Source: Thoreauomyces humboldtii (taxonomy: Eukaryota; Chytridiomycota; Chytridiomycetes; Spizellomycetales; Powellomycetaceae). Taken from it: DNA of 31,857 bases. This document shows positions 19,076-29,737 of this stretch, in pieces. Position numbers and translations under genes: made by a program. The stretch is from assembly GCA_027596035.1 (NCBI GenBank), contig JADGJA010000189.1, positions 1-31,857 of the forward strand, in the 5' to 3' direction. The notes under the pieces were generated by a model. The model was not told where the DNA came from and ran no database searches. It saw only the letters and a list, made by a program, of their open reading frames with translations. The stretch's first letter is position 1; the number at the start of each line of letters is the position of its first letter.

Positions 19076-21281
19076 ATGCCTGCCCAGCGCCGTACCTCCG
19101 GCAGTCAGCACACCACTCCCACAATGTCAAAGAAACAGGACTCGGTCGACGTTCCCCTTTTACCTCGCAACTCTCAGACGTCGCTGGACGCGTCCTCCAC
19201 TTCTGATGACATTACGCGCGCTTCCTCCCGGGCACCCGTCCCTGCTTCACGCTGGAAGACACCAGAGTTCTTTGTTTATTATCTCGTGATAGCGATCGGG
19301 TTTCCTTCCATGTGCTTATGTGCGATGGGTGTGAGCAAAGGTGCCGTCACGTGCGGAATTGCGTGACTGAAGATCGTTGCGTTGGGACAAGGAAGAGCTG
19401 ACTCTCCTCGATCCTGATGGGTCCTAGAGACACACCCGTCTTATCCGCGATATTCAAAGAAGCTTTCCAAGGGTTGGATGCTCGGGAGGAAAGTGGTACG
19501 GATGGTCGGACGCGGGTGGGATCTTGACCGACGACTCTAAACACCACGCGCAGGATAACAGCGATCCGCAATACGCTTCATTTCGCAACAACATCCCGCT
19601 TCTCTTGCAAGTTGCCATGGGCTATCTCCTCCTCTCGCACGCCATTCAGCGCTACGCACCGCGCTTTCGTTCGCACTTCTCACTCCTCTTCTCCGTGATC
19701 TTCCTCACTATCATCCACGGCACATCGATACTGAAGATCGCGGCGATTACCGGCGTCAACTATATCATTACAAAGACGATTGGGCATCTAAAGGTTGGGG
19801 TCGCAATGACGTGGATTTGGAGTCTGGGTATCCTCTATGTCAATTCCGTATACGATGGTTACAAGTTTGGGCATATGCATTCCGGACTAGCGTATCTGGA
19901 CGCCCTCAAGGGAATCAACATGAGGTGGTGGATCACCTTCAACTTTTCTACTTTGAGGATGATCTCCTTCAGCATGGACTACTACTGGGCATGCGGGACG
20001 CCAAACAAAGCTAGACAGGAGGTAAGGTAACCAACTATCCAGCTGTCATCTTCAATGGAGTCTTGCCCGAGCAATATTCATCCTTCATCTTCGAACGAAA
20101 CAGACTCACCGCCAAACGTGCGCGGAATGCTCCGCCGCCCTCTTGCCGTCAGAGCAATGTGCATCCGCACGTATATCAACAGCCCATCCACTACCGGTCT
20201 ACTCGCTTCTCTCGTATGCGTGCTACCTCACCTACGTCCCGCTCTACCTCGCGGGTCCGATCATCACTTTCAACGACTTCACGGCCCAGTTTCGACACGC
20301 GCCGCGAGAGGTCACCGTGCGATCTACTGTCATGTACGCGATACGATGGGTTTCTTCCTTACTTGTGATGGAGTATCTATTACACACGGTCTATGTTGTG
20401 GCCATAAAAGACACGAGGGCTTGGGAAGGATACTCGCCGTTCCAGATGAGCATGGTTGGGTATTTCAATCTTACACTCATCTGGCTCAAGGTGAGTTGCG
20501 ATCTCAAAAGAGACTGTACATGCGAAGCACTGTATCTGAGCAACATTCTTCAGCTGCTGATAATATGGCGATTCTTTCGTCTCTGGGCTCTCTCCGACCG
20601 CGTGACGGCGTGCGAGAATATGACGCGCTGCATGTCCAACAACTACTCGGCCATCGACTTTTGGCGCGCATGGCACAGGAGTTACAATCGGTGGCTCGTC
20701 CGGTACCTCTATGTGCCACTGGGTGGGGCAAAGTACTACGCCCTCAATATCTGGCCGACTTTCACGTTCGTGGCCGTATGGCACGACATATCGTTGAGGC
20801 TGCTTACATGGGGATGGATGATCGCTGCCTTCATCTTGCCCGAGGTGCTACTCGTGAAGGTGTTTGGGAATGAAAGGGTGAGCTTCTGTTCCCTGGATGG
20901 TTTTGTCGATCGAGGCGCGGCTCGGTGAATTCCTTCCGACTTTGGTTTTGCAGTGGAGACGAAAGATCGGATATACTACCCATCGGCATCTTGCCGCCAC
21001 CGCGGGGGTAGCCAACATCCTGATGATGATGACGGCCAACCTCGTTGGGTTTGTGGTGGGACTCGACGGCGTCAAGATTATGCTTGCGCAGACTTTCAAC
21101 CGAAATGGTAAGACGACGTTCCTCGTTTCCTCTCGTTATCTCTGTTACTCTCCACTGAAATCGGTCTTCCTTGTCGAAAGGTCTGCTGTTCATGCTGGGA
21201 AATTTTGTTTGTATATTTTCGACGGTACAGATCCAGTTCGAGTTGCGGAACGAGGAGGCTCGGAGAGGATGGAAAGCGTAG
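19076..21281 (+). CDS. GUP1: Gup1-type membrane-bound O-acyltransferase, 568 aa
   Basis: The protein belongs to the MBOAT family. Fungal Gup1 sits in the ER and adds a long fatty acid when GPI anchors are remodelled. Eight exons are modelled: 19076-19340, 19428-19495, 19554-20026, 20104-20117, 20183-20490, 20554-20877, 20954-21107 and 21181-21281. Matches to Gup1 run through the protein: WKTPEFFVYYLV, NSDPQYASFRNNIPLLL, RMISFSMDYYWAC, VPLYLAGPIITFNDF, FWRAWHRSYNRWLVRYLYVPLGG and FVAVWHDI, the last carrying the MBOAT catalytic His. The C-terminus ends QFELRNEEARRGWKA, as in the family. About ten TM helices are expected. In-frame ATGs at 19076 and 19124 both fit. The exon 2 donor (19495 or 19492) and the tiny exon 4 are the least certain junctions. 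AATAAA lies about 100 nt after the stop (21384-21389). Confidence 0.93.
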
Positions 21282-21445
21282 GAGGACTGTGACGAAGCCT
21301 GCGATGTATATGAAGAGACGGTTGCCGCTGCAGCGGGAATCACTGGCAACGTAAGGATTGAGATGATTTGATGATGCAAGATAAATAAATACGCTGTGGC
21401 AGATGTAACATGGGGGAACAAAAACGGAGTCGGAACCGCTTCCTC

Positions 21446-22652
21446 TCAGAATCTCGGCTTCCGCTTTCGAGCGGTGAACTTTGAGTCTGTCGGCACTCCC
21501 TCCTTCCCTCGTGCTCGGTTTAGTTCCTTCTTGTGCATGACCCACTTCTTGTCCTTGACCGGCTTTCCCCGAGCCGCCGCTCCCACCGCCTTTCGCTTTT
21601 CCCGTACCCTGATGCAAACGGGGTCAGTCACGCAAGTCCTTTGTAGTCTGCCACCGCAAGGAAATGTTTAGGAAGCCAGAACTCACCGATTGGAAGCATA
21701 CGATACGGTCGACCTCCCCTCGTCCTCATCGCCCAAGCCCTTCGGTAGCTCCGGTTTCGTGTCCGTGTTGGCGAACCCGGCGAACAAGCACAGATAGTAC
21801 TTTTTCGCCTTTGCCGAGTTCGGAAAGTCGACCACGAGTCCGCCGGTGAAGCCGGCTTTCATGGCCGCCGAGATGACCATCTCGGTTTGCTGGGCGTTCT
21901 CCGGGTAGAACTGGAACACGGCTCGAGCGCCTCGAGCGAGGGACGAGTAGAGGGTGCTGAAGAACCTACGCAGTCGGGACCGGGGTTCGTTGACGGTCTT
22001 GTCGGCGTTGCAGAGCCATTGCAGGACCGAGATGCTGAAAAACAGAACAAAGAGACGGGCCTACCGGTCAGATTCCGGAGCAGAGAAAGTCGTCTGGGTT
22101 TTTCTCTGTTTTTTTCTTTCTTCTTCTTCTTGCTGCAACGATACCTGATGGCGGCGTCAAAGGTACCAGCCCTAAATCCCATGCCCTGCCCAATGTCCTG
22201 AAGGAAGAGGTCGCCCTCGACCTCCCTCTCCTTGGCGACCTCCAACATGGACTCGCTGATGTCCATCCCTACCCACACGTGTCCCTCCTCCTCCAACACC
22301 TCCCCGGAGAGACCGGACCCGCATCCGATGTCGAGGACGAATGCCACCTGGTCCTCGGGCAGGGCCAGGAGCTCGAGCGCTCGGTACGACATTTCGTTCT
22401 GGATGGATATGATTCGGGTGCTGCGAAAAACGAGGAGCGGTCAGGATCTTTGGAATGGGAGGAAAGAGCAGGGGGTTTGACACTGAACAAAAAGCTCGCA
22501 CTTGCTGGTGTACTTTGTGGCCTCATCCTCGTTGTAGAACTATAGAGGAACGAAGTAAGTCTGGGTTGAGAAGGGGAGGCCAGTTCTCGGAAGTCGTTCG
22601 AACGGTTTGAACATACGATTTCTGGCGGCGCGGTGTGCTCTGGTCGAGACAT
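21446..22652 (-). CDS. BUD23: 18S rRNA (guanine-N7)-methyltransferase Bud23, 286 aa
   Basis: Bud23 methylates a guanine of 18S rRNA with S-adenosylmethionine during 40S subunit maturation, together with Trm112. Five exons are modelled on the minus strand: 22652-22617, 22539-22502, 22420-22145, 22034-21687 and 21608-21446. All introns are GT-AG (77-110 nt) and the joined frame has 286 aa, close to the yeast length. Landmarks are [24 protein letters not shown], the SAM-binding [14 protein letters not shown] (about residues 48-61), the acidic motif [23 protein letters not shown] spanning a junction (read here AAISISVLQW), QFYPENAQQ and GLVVDFP. The basic C-terminus [13 protein letters not shown] is diagnostic of Bud23. 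It is convergent with GUP1, with 164 bp between the stops. Confidence 0.94.
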
Positions 22653-23130
22653 GCTTGCTAAGATCCTTCGATTCTTTGCGTTGACGTTGACTCCACGGAG
22701 CTTGCAAGAGCGGTCGAAGTGCCACTGAATTGAGAATGTATACCGGTGGAAAGGGAGAGACGGCGAGCAAAAAGAAAGAGAGAGGCGCACGCCGTCCAGC
22801 CGTTCGGACCTGAGATCCTCACGGCAATCATCCTTCCCGGCGGTCTGGGATGCCTGCGCTGCGCCTGCTAACATCTGGGTGACTTAGGGGACGTCACCGA
22901 GATGCCGAGACCACTCTCTATGGGCATCAGGTCGAAGGACCTCGCCACTGGGCCGTCATAGGGCAAGACATCCACTCACAGGGTAGTTGTCAGTCTGAAG
23001 CAATGCAGCTACCTCTGTTTAGAACCGCGGTTGGGAGGATACTAGTTCGTTTTTGATTTGCTACGCTATCATCTCCGCGAACCGTGGCAGTTTCTCTATC
23101 CATGTCTATCCTGAATGGAAAATCGTAAGC
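22653..23130. other. Intergenic, BUD23 upstream region
   Basis: About 478 bp between the BUD23 start and the stop of the carrier gene, both on the minus strand. No other feature was supported. Confidence 0.4.
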
Positions 23131-24213
23131 CTAGAGCACGCGGTCCAGGAGAATCTTGCTCCCTTCCACGCCGGAAAAGAAGGCTGCGCTCGCGGGGAAC
23201 GCGCGGATAAGGGTCGGGCCCAGACCTCGGAACAGAGCGGGAACACCACCTTCGGCCAGAATCTGGCGGAAGCAGGCGGAAAGCGTGGTTCCCGGCGTCG
23301 ATCCTGATTGGAAGCGCGATTTGACGGTATCTGCAACCCGAAAAATCGGTTAGTATGTTTCCGGACAAGCCGAACATCGCCTTGGTGGAAGAAGGGAGAG
23401 GAAGACTCACCGATCGGTATGGCCACCGTCCAGTTCATCATCCCGGCTATCCCGCCCGAAAGCAAGACCGTGAGAGGGTTCAGCTTCGCATCGATACCCT
23501 CGGTCAAGCCCCTCTTGATGCCCTCGTAGGTCGCAAAGTAAAAGAAACTTCCAGGAACATCCCTCATGAGCGTCAACCCAGTGCCACGAAAGACTGCTCT
23601 CACGCCGCCTTCCTTTATGACCTTTCCCAGCTCCCCGAACGCGGTGGCCTTGACACCGGCAGGCGCAACCTGGAGTCTGATCTTTATCTGTTCCGCAGGT
23701 CCCAGGATCGCAGCCGTTGGGATGGCAGAGAAAGCGCCCGCCAGACCGACCTGCGTCAGACTGAGCGTATCGATCAGGTCCGGGGATGGATATCCGGGAC
23801 GAGCGGGCCCTCCCGTCGCGTCTCGAACGAGGACCTGTCCCATGTAGTAGCTCCACAGACAAGTGGCCAGCACTGGGGGAGTTGCCCCGAGGACTGGGAT
23901 GGCGCCTTTGTAGAGACCCCGGATGCCGTTCTGAGCGAGGATGCTTCTCATCATGCCGAAGGTGGATGGTGTGGATCCGGATGTTTGACCTTGTGTCGTT
24001 TGCATCAGGACTTTTGCGAGGTCGAACGGATGGGAGACTCCGACCTGCGGAGAATAGGTCAGCCGCGGATATCCTGGAACCCGACTTCGCCGAGGCCGAC
24101 GGGCCACCAGCCCAGCGTACCATGGCAAGTCCACCGAACCCTCCAGATAGGAATGACTTGAGGGCCGCATACTGCCGTGGGTCTGGTGGTGCGTGTCCTG
24201 AGGCTGTCGTCAT
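23131..24213 (-). CDS. Mitochondrial carnitine/acylcarnitine-type carrier, 308 aa
   Basis: Three exons are modelled: 24213-24121, 24044-23411 and 23330-23131, with introns of 76 and 80 nt; the joined frame has 308 aa, typical of the carrier family. The three carrier signatures are present: HPFDLAKVLMQ in repeat 1, GPAEQIKIRLQ in repeat 2 and IPIDTVKSRFQ in repeat 3. Segments LTLMRDVPGSFFYFATYE, SGGIAGMMNWTVAIP and IRAFPASAAFFSGVE closely follow the carnitine/acylcarnitine translocase (mammalian SLC25A20, yeast Crc1), which exchanges acylcarnitine for carnitine across the inner membrane to feed beta-oxidation. Other amino-acid carriers of the same subfamily (ornithine, basic amino acids) are the main alternative. 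It diverges from CAB2 across 178 bp. Confidence 0.9.
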
Positions 24214-24391
24214 TCTGGCGAGGTTTCCGATGAAAAAGGAAGAGCTTGCGTCCACGCGTCGACTTGAGGAAGGCTTGAGTGTGGCTGGTCAGTCCACTCG
24301 CAGCCATCGTCGTCGGTCGTCCTGTCCTCAGGTCCTGATGGCGGTCGAGTAGCCCTGCGCCCGACAACGTGGGCCCCTCCTTGCCCCCGGA
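24214..24391. promoter_or_regulatory. Compact divergent promoter, carrier gene and CAB2
   Basis: This is 178 bp between two start codons pointing apart, so both genes probably share promoter elements. No specific factor site was identified. Confidence 0.45.
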
Positions 24392-25752
24392 ATGTCGTCC
24401 CCACATCTGCAACCGCAACAAGGTCACCCAGTCTCAAGGACGACGACCCCAGTATCCTTCACGGGTGGTCCTGAAGAGGGCGGCGTGGCGGCGATAGGAT
24501 GGGAAGAGTACTTTGCCACGACACCCGTTCCGCCAGGCGTCGAGGATGCAGGGAAGCGAGTGGACGACTTTGTGACCCTCCACGCTCGAGCGGGGAGGAG
24601 AGTGGTGCTTGTCACGGTAACAGAGTCCCCGTCAAGAACCTTGAATGGGTCCACGATCTCCGTCACTCACAACAACGTGTGTCATAGTCTGGGGGAACAA
24701 CGGTACCGCTCGAGAAGCAGACGGTCCGGTTCATTGACAACTTCAGCGCGGGAACCCGTGGAGCCACCTCGGCCGAATGTTTCATAGAGGCTGGATACGC
24801 CGTCATCTTCATGCACAGGCAGTTCTCTCTTCAACCGTACTCCCGACACTACACTCACTCCCGGAACTGCTTCCTGGATTACATGCACGTGGCCGAGGAC
24901 GGAAGCTTGACCGTGGAGCCGCAGTACAGCGATGACATGAGGACTGTTCTCGCGAAATATCAAAACGTGGGTGGGACGTAGGCTTGTGGCCTAGAGGATG
25001 CATCGGCACGCTTGATCTGACGGATCGTGGGCATTCCATCAGGCGCGGCAAAAACACCTGTTGATCATGGAGTCTTTCGTGACCGTGGAGGACTATCTCT
25101 TTTTCTTGCGGAGATTCACCACCTCCATGGCCGTGCTCAAGGAGAACGCCATGTACTACCTGGCTGCTGCCGTCAGCGATTTCTTCGTGCCTTCCGACAA
25201 GATGGTACGGACGGATCCGACGGCTTTGTGAATCAGTTCTGCCCATCTTTGGCCTGACGGTATCCTGGTCTTTGTGCAGGAGGAGCACAAGATACAGTCT
25301 TCGGGAGGTGCCCTCGTTCTTCAGCTGGATCAGGTGCCCAAAGTCATCTTCCCCCTCGTGGATACGTGGGCGAGTCGTGGCTTCATCGTCTCGTTCAAGG
25401 TAACGAGGGATGCACTGCTGACAAACCTATCCCGTGTCCGGGACGTCCCCCTGACCCCTTACCGATCTTTTGCCTCCCCTAGCTTGAGACGGACCCCTCG
25501 ATCTTGATCCAAAAGTCCCAGCGGGCGTTGACGCGGTATCGACACCAGCTCGTGATCGGAAACATCCTGACCACGCGTAAGCGCGTCGTCACGGTCGTCT
25601 CTCCGACCGACCAGCAGGACATCACTCTGACGGAACAGGAGCTGGCGGATGGCGTGGAGATCGAAAGCAGGATCATTCCGGACCTGGTCCGGAGACACGA
25701 CGCTTGGATCGCTGCGGCCACGTCTACTAGGATCGCCGAGGAACACAAGTAG
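24392..25752 (+). CDS. CAB2: Phosphopantothenoylcysteine synthetase, 351 aa
   Basis: This enzyme joins cysteine to 4'-phosphopantothenate, the second step from pantothenate to coenzyme A. Five exons are modelled: 24392-24616, 24688-24966, 25043-25204, 25280-25399 and 25483-25752. All introns are GT-AG (71-83 nt), every junction is phase 0, and the product is 351 aa, close to yeast Cab2. Landmarks are RRVVLVT joined to [20 protein letters not shown] (nucleotide-binding loop), [36 protein letters not shown] (the conserved AAAVSDF of the CoaB/PPCS fold), EHKIQSSGG, and a C-terminal [14 protein letters not shown]. It is probably a soluble homodimer. The N-terminal ~30 residues are poorly conserved. 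Confidence 0.94.
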
Positions 25753-25879
25753 ACGCCGGCGATGCGGTTGGGGGCACTCTCTCTGTATCTTTCCCTACGC
25801 ATCTTCCCATTTCGACAGACCCCGGAGTTCATCGGTAGGCAACAAGTTTGGCGTATGGAACATTGTTCTCTTCTCCTGG

Positions 25880-25896
25880 TATATATATATATATAT
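25880..25896. repeat. (TA)n microsatellite
   Basis: About eight TA units lie in the 3' flanks between CAB2 and the convergent claudin-like gene. Confidence 0.8.
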
Positions 25897-25967
25897 TTGT
25901 ATGAAGCCTCCCTTGCGTTCCGTAATGAAAAAACCAGTTCGCAAGACTGTTCCTTCTCTCTCCCTCG

Positions 25968-26608
25968 CTACCACTTTTCCATGAACGCGTCCCTCCGCAG
26001 GATCTCGACCATCAGAGCGCCGACAAGGACGATCAGCGAGACGCTGGCGGTGACGAGACCGGACCCGCCGGCCATACTGACGGTGCCGTAACCGGCGATG
26101 TAGTAGGCACCCTTCAGCGTGTGAGCGTCGGTGGCCATGAGAGCCACGGCCAGGATCTCGAAGAGGATGGAGAGGACGGTGCACGACATGATGGCGATGA
26201 GGATGACCTTTCCCTTCCGACCCACGACGGCCGCGATGGATCCTCCTACGGCGAGGAACAGGGAGATGATAGCGAAGATCTGAAGAAAAAAAAAAAAAAG
26301 GAAAACAACGATCAGAAAGGGTGTTGTCGCAAAGGATAGCTAACCGTCGCGCCCCTCACCATCATGGCTGCAGCGGCCTTCCTGTAACCTTGCGTGCGCG
26401 AGGTGTCTGAATCGTCGTCAAAGTTCTCGCAGATCTCGACGCCGTCTCCCGACATGCAGAGGGCAAAGAGACCGTAACTGAAGTTGATGCCTTGCAAGCT
26501 GAAGAGCCACCATGTCCGCAGGTAGGCTGAGACGACGGAGAAGATGAGGGCCACGGCGAGGATGATCAACGTCGCGACGGGTGAGGCTACTCGGAAGGAC
26601 TCGGACAT
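25968..26608 (-). CDS. Claudin-like four-TM membrane protein, 186 aa
   Basis: Two exons are modelled: 26608-26360 and 26279-25968. The 80-nt intron (gtgagg...ttcag) has a long pyrimidine tract (poly-A on the plus strand, about 26285-26299). The 186-aa product has four hydrophobic helices, about residues 9-27, 78-100, 105-128 and 150-175, with a short extracellular first loop. That loop contains WW...YGLFALCMSGDGVEIC, which fits the claudin/PMP22/SUR7-pali signature W...GLW-x2-C-x8-C with Phe in place of Trp. Fungal relatives organise plasma-membrane domains or sense cell-wall and pH signals. I do not recognise the precise family; function is unknown. It is convergent with CAB2. Confidence 0.78.
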
Positions 26609-27265
26609 TTTGGAAGGTGAAGGCTAACGCGAGGAACGATGAGAGGGAGAAGGAGGAGAAGGAGGACAACGACAACGACGTAGACGACGACGACGAGGTG
26701 GGGGGGAGGAGCAGGTTCACATCTTAAGGTTTTCTGAACGGCGAGAAAAGGAACAGAAGGTTGCTGGCGCACACCTTTGGCGCAAACAGGTGTAGGGACC
26801 GCATCGGCGGGTAAAGCGCCCAAGGTCAAAGAGAGTTGCCGCAAAAAAGTAGAAAAGGCTCCCGGTCATTTTCACCAGAAAATCTGTTGTGACCTGTACC
26901 GTTGGAAGGCACGGCTGCTTACCGCTGGGTCACTGACTCCCCTACCGAGGAACCGGGTACTTCACTCACCACACAGCACAGTACGATGCTCTTAGGCACG
27001 CCGACCACGGGAAATCTTATATTCCGCCGGAAACGTCTAACAGACGTGGGCCGTGAACCACGGTATGGGTGTGTTGGAAGGACTCTATCGAACCTTACCC
27101 TATGTAACCCTCTTTCCTTGTGTACAGTACTCCTTCCCCGGAAGAGGCACGCTGTAACTTCTCCTTTACCGAAGAGGCGAAGTTACAGCCTTATTACGGC
27201 TCGCTTTGGGACCGTCCCTTTCCGCTCGTCTCCATGCATTTCTAGTCAGATAGTTGTGACCTCTG
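26609..27265. other. Intergenic with small hairpins, beside the truncated acyl-CoA dehydrogenase
   Basis: About 650 bp with no supported coding region. It holds the hairpin at 27152-27188 and a smaller one at 27033-27047 (acgtct aac agacgt). The sequence where the rest of the dehydrogenase gene should be is replaced by this unrelated DNA. Confidence 0.45.
27152..27188. repeat. Perfect 10-bp stem hairpin
   Basis: ctgtaacttc (27152-27161) and gaagttacag (27179-27188) are exact reverse complements around a 17-nt loop. The related strings cggaagaggcac and ccgaagaggcga lie about 30 nt apart. It may be part of a decayed element. Confidence 0.6.
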
Positions 27266-27609
27266 TCAGTGCTCGTCCATCTCAAAGACGCGGGGCTTGA
27301 CGGCCTCGCGAGCAAACTTCTGCACCGCCTCCTTGAGCATCTCCTCCTCCTCCGTGAACCGGTGAAGGGACGCAAGCTGGGCCTCGCGGGCGACGGCCGC
27401 ACCGGAGAACTGCCTGTGTGTGCACGTCGGGGAAGCGTGGGAATGAGTTTGGATGCGAGAGCTGTGTGCAGTGGGCCGGCTGGCGGAAGAACTCGGGAGG
27501 GGAGCAGAATGAAGCCGGTCTCTTTTCCTTACCTCACGGAAGCCAGGGAGCGCATGGGGCGAGCGGCCCTTGCGAGACGAGCGGCCAGGTTCATACGAAG
27601 AGCAGACAT
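27266..27609 (-). pseudogene. Truncated acyl-CoA dehydrogenase (presequence and first helix only), 74 aa
   Basis: Two exons on the minus strand, 27609-27533 and 27413-27266, join across a 119-nt GT-AG intron to give 74 codons. The N-terminus (MSALRMNLAARLARAARPMRSLASVRQFS) is a textbook mitochondrial presequence. It is followed by FTEEEEMLKEAVQKFAREAV and KPRVFEMDE, the first alpha-helix of acyl-CoA dehydrogenases of the short/branched-chain type (family consensus LTEEE...VRxFAxEEIxPxxxxMDE). A stop follows two codons later, and the remaining ~350 residues (FAD and substrate domains) are absent downstream. I found no GT donor before the stop. It is therefore most likely a gene cut by rearrangement; an unusual splice to a distant exon is not excluded. 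It cannot be an active dehydrogenase. Confidence 0.68.
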
Positions 27610-28365
27610 TGGTTCTACAGTACTACTGATTTGTATCGAAGAGAAGGGGATGCGAAATGGCGATGCCGGAAGCGAGCGAAACTGGAGAGAAAAGAAGGCA
27701 GCCGACTCCTCGTGGCGCATGATGTGCGTGGTCACACACACACGGCCTTTGACAGTTGTACATGCAGCAACCACTCCCAAGAAATGCTCAACGACCCCTC
27801 TCGGGGAACCGTTGGCCCATTCTCTTCCTTTTTCTTGTAGGGGGGCGAGCTGTACAGTAGGTACTGCGTCCTCGACATTCCTTCCGTCGTGGACGTGGGG
27901 GCACGTTCAGGAATGGCAAGTGCTTTTCCCGTTGGGCATGGGCACCCCACCCAGACACGCTGTGAACGCTCCAGCATGTTGGACTACGCCGGGAATGCTG
28001 TATGGACGGATTCGCTTATTTGCCAGCAGGACCGTGCACTATTACCCTGAAGTCAAGCCCCACGCGCTGGCAGTTCTGTCGGCTCCTCCCACCCACCCCA
28101 CAGCAAAGTTAATCTCTTGCCCATCGCTCTGCAAGTCTGGTGCCCGAGTCGAAAGCCGTTCGCATGCGTGTGTGTCTGATATTCACTCGCATGCACGAAA
28201 GCGGTGGGTGGCTGTGCAACGAATGCATCGCCGGCAAGTTGTGTGTCGCATCGCATCCCCGTTCTTCCTTTCCCACTACGACGTACTGTACTGGCCCCCC
28301 GAGAAGAACACATCTCTCGAGTCTCCACGGACCCCGCCGACCAACCACCCGTCACAGTCACAGCC
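27610..28365. promoter_or_regulatory. Divergent upstream region of the dehydrogenase remnant and IFA38
   Basis: This is 756 bp between two outward-facing starts. Long ORFs here are frame shadows without domains. It probably contains the IFA38 promoter, with CT-rich sequence just upstream of its ATG. Confidence 0.4.
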
Positions 28366-29426
28366 ATGGCGTGCATCAAGGAGATCGCGTTCGGAACCAC
28401 CGTCGGCAAGCTCAACCTGGTGACCCTCGCTGCCTCTCTCGGCTCCTTCCTCCTCATCAAGACCACCCTCTCCCTCCTCCTCCTCGGCTACCGCATCCTC
28501 CTCCGTCCCGCCACCAACCTAGCCCGCTACGGGGCAAAGAAGGGCGCGTGGGCCGTCGTCACGGGCGCCTCCGACGGCATCGGAAAGGAGTTTGCCCTGC
28601 AGCTCGCCAAGGCTGGATTCAACGTGGTGCTCATGGCCAGGACCAGGGCCAAGCTGGAGGCCGTGGCGGCAGAAGCCGATGCGTTCCAAGTCAAGACCAT
28701 GGTCATCCCCTTCGATTTCGGGAACGCCGGGGATGCAGAGTATCTGAAGCTGAAGGCCGAGCTTGCAAAGATCAATGTCGGCGTCTTGGTGGTGAGTCAC
28801 ACAGGACGCAACAAGCTGCGAGCGGTCAGTCACATCTTCTTACAACCCATGCTCCTATCCAGAACAACGTGGCAGTCAACCACGAGATCCCCATCTCGTT
28901 CGTGGAAGAGTCCTCCACCGTCCTCTCCTCGATCGTCGAAGTCGACGTCGCCGCCCAGGTCCGTCTCACCCGTCTCGTCCTCCCCCAGATGACCGCCTCC
29001 AAACGAGGATGGATCGTCAACATCGGCTCGGTGGCCGGTCTCGTCCCCTCCCCTTACCTGGCCACCTACTCGGGCTCCAAGTCCTTCCTCCGGACCTGGT
29101 CCCGCGCCCTCTCGGTCGAATGCGCTCCCCACGGCGTCCACGTCGAACACGTCAAGACCTACTTTGTCGTCACCAACATGAGCAAGATCAGGAGGAGCAA
29201 CTGGTTGACTCCCACTGCCAAGGGTTACGTCAGGGCGGTGCTCAGGTCTGCCGGGCAGGACGCCGATTCGGCGCCCTTCCCTAGTCACGCCGTCGTGACG
29301 TGGGGACTGGAGAACCTGGTCCCGGAGCAGGTCGCCATCAAGAAGAGCGCCGACATGCATGTCGACATCCGTAGGAGGGCCCTCAGGAAGAGGGAGAGAG
29401 AGGCGGCCAAGGCAAAGTCCTCGTAG
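28366..29426 (+). CDS. IFA38: Very-long-chain 3-ketoacyl-CoA reductase, 329 aa
   Basis: This ER enzyme uses NADPH to reduce 3-ketoacyl-CoA in the second step of each fatty-acid elongation cycle (yeast Ifa38, human HSD17B12). Two exons are modelled: 28366-28791 and 28863-29426, with a 71-nt intron (gtgagt...tccag). A hydrophobic N-terminal helix (about residues 20-42) anchors it. The NADP-binding motif TGASDGIGKEFA starts near residue 66. VLVNNVAVNHEIP spans the junction, and the active site is Ser about 198 in NIGSVAG with Tyr211 and Lys215 in TYSGSK. The usual Gly of NNVG/NNAG is Ala here. The tail ends KAKSS, which fits a K-x-K-x-x ER-retrieval signal. Length matches the family. Confidence 0.93.
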
Positions 29427-29737
29427 AACAGACAGCATCTAGTCCCCTTGTCCATTTTTCCCTTACTCAACATCCTCGCGGCATCCGCATGTAGAATATC
29501 CAAGCATCTATCGCAGCCTTGGTCCCAGACTACAGTGGCATCGTCCAACCAGACGCTTGATCTTGTCACGCTTGCGTCATGCATGCTATTCCTCGACAAG
29601 CTGAGGGGACGCCTCCGTCCTTTCCACCGTCGGCGACTTAAAACCCCCGCCCCCCCCCACCCAAATTGCCCTATGGCGCAGCAGTACATTTCACGTCATG
29701 ACACATCGGGCGAGAGAGAGAGTGAGAGACAGCAAAC
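29427..29737. other. Intergenic between IFA38 and RBR ligase gene
   Basis: This is 311 bp with a C-rich run near 29646-29660. It holds the IFA38 3' UTR and the promoter of the next gene. Confidence 0.4.

Noticed and set aside
26285..26299. Poly-A run as a retroposition scar
   Set aside because: On the coding strand it is the pyrimidine tract before the acceptor of the claudin-like gene's intron.
27072..27268. Possible solo LTR starting tgttggaag and ending near the dehydrogenase stop
   Set aside because: The start resembles copia LTRs, but there is no matching terminal repeat, no 5-bp target-site duplication, and the other half of the dehydrogenase exon is not on the far side.
27269..28423. 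384-codon plus-strand ORF across the dehydrogenase remnant and IFA38 start
   Set aside because: It is low in recognisable features, overlaps coding exons on the other strand and the true IFA38 start in another frame; shadow.
28140..29426. 428-codon ORF containing the IFA38 second exon
   Set aside because: It reads out of frame through exon 1 and the intron; the two-exon model restores the family motifs.
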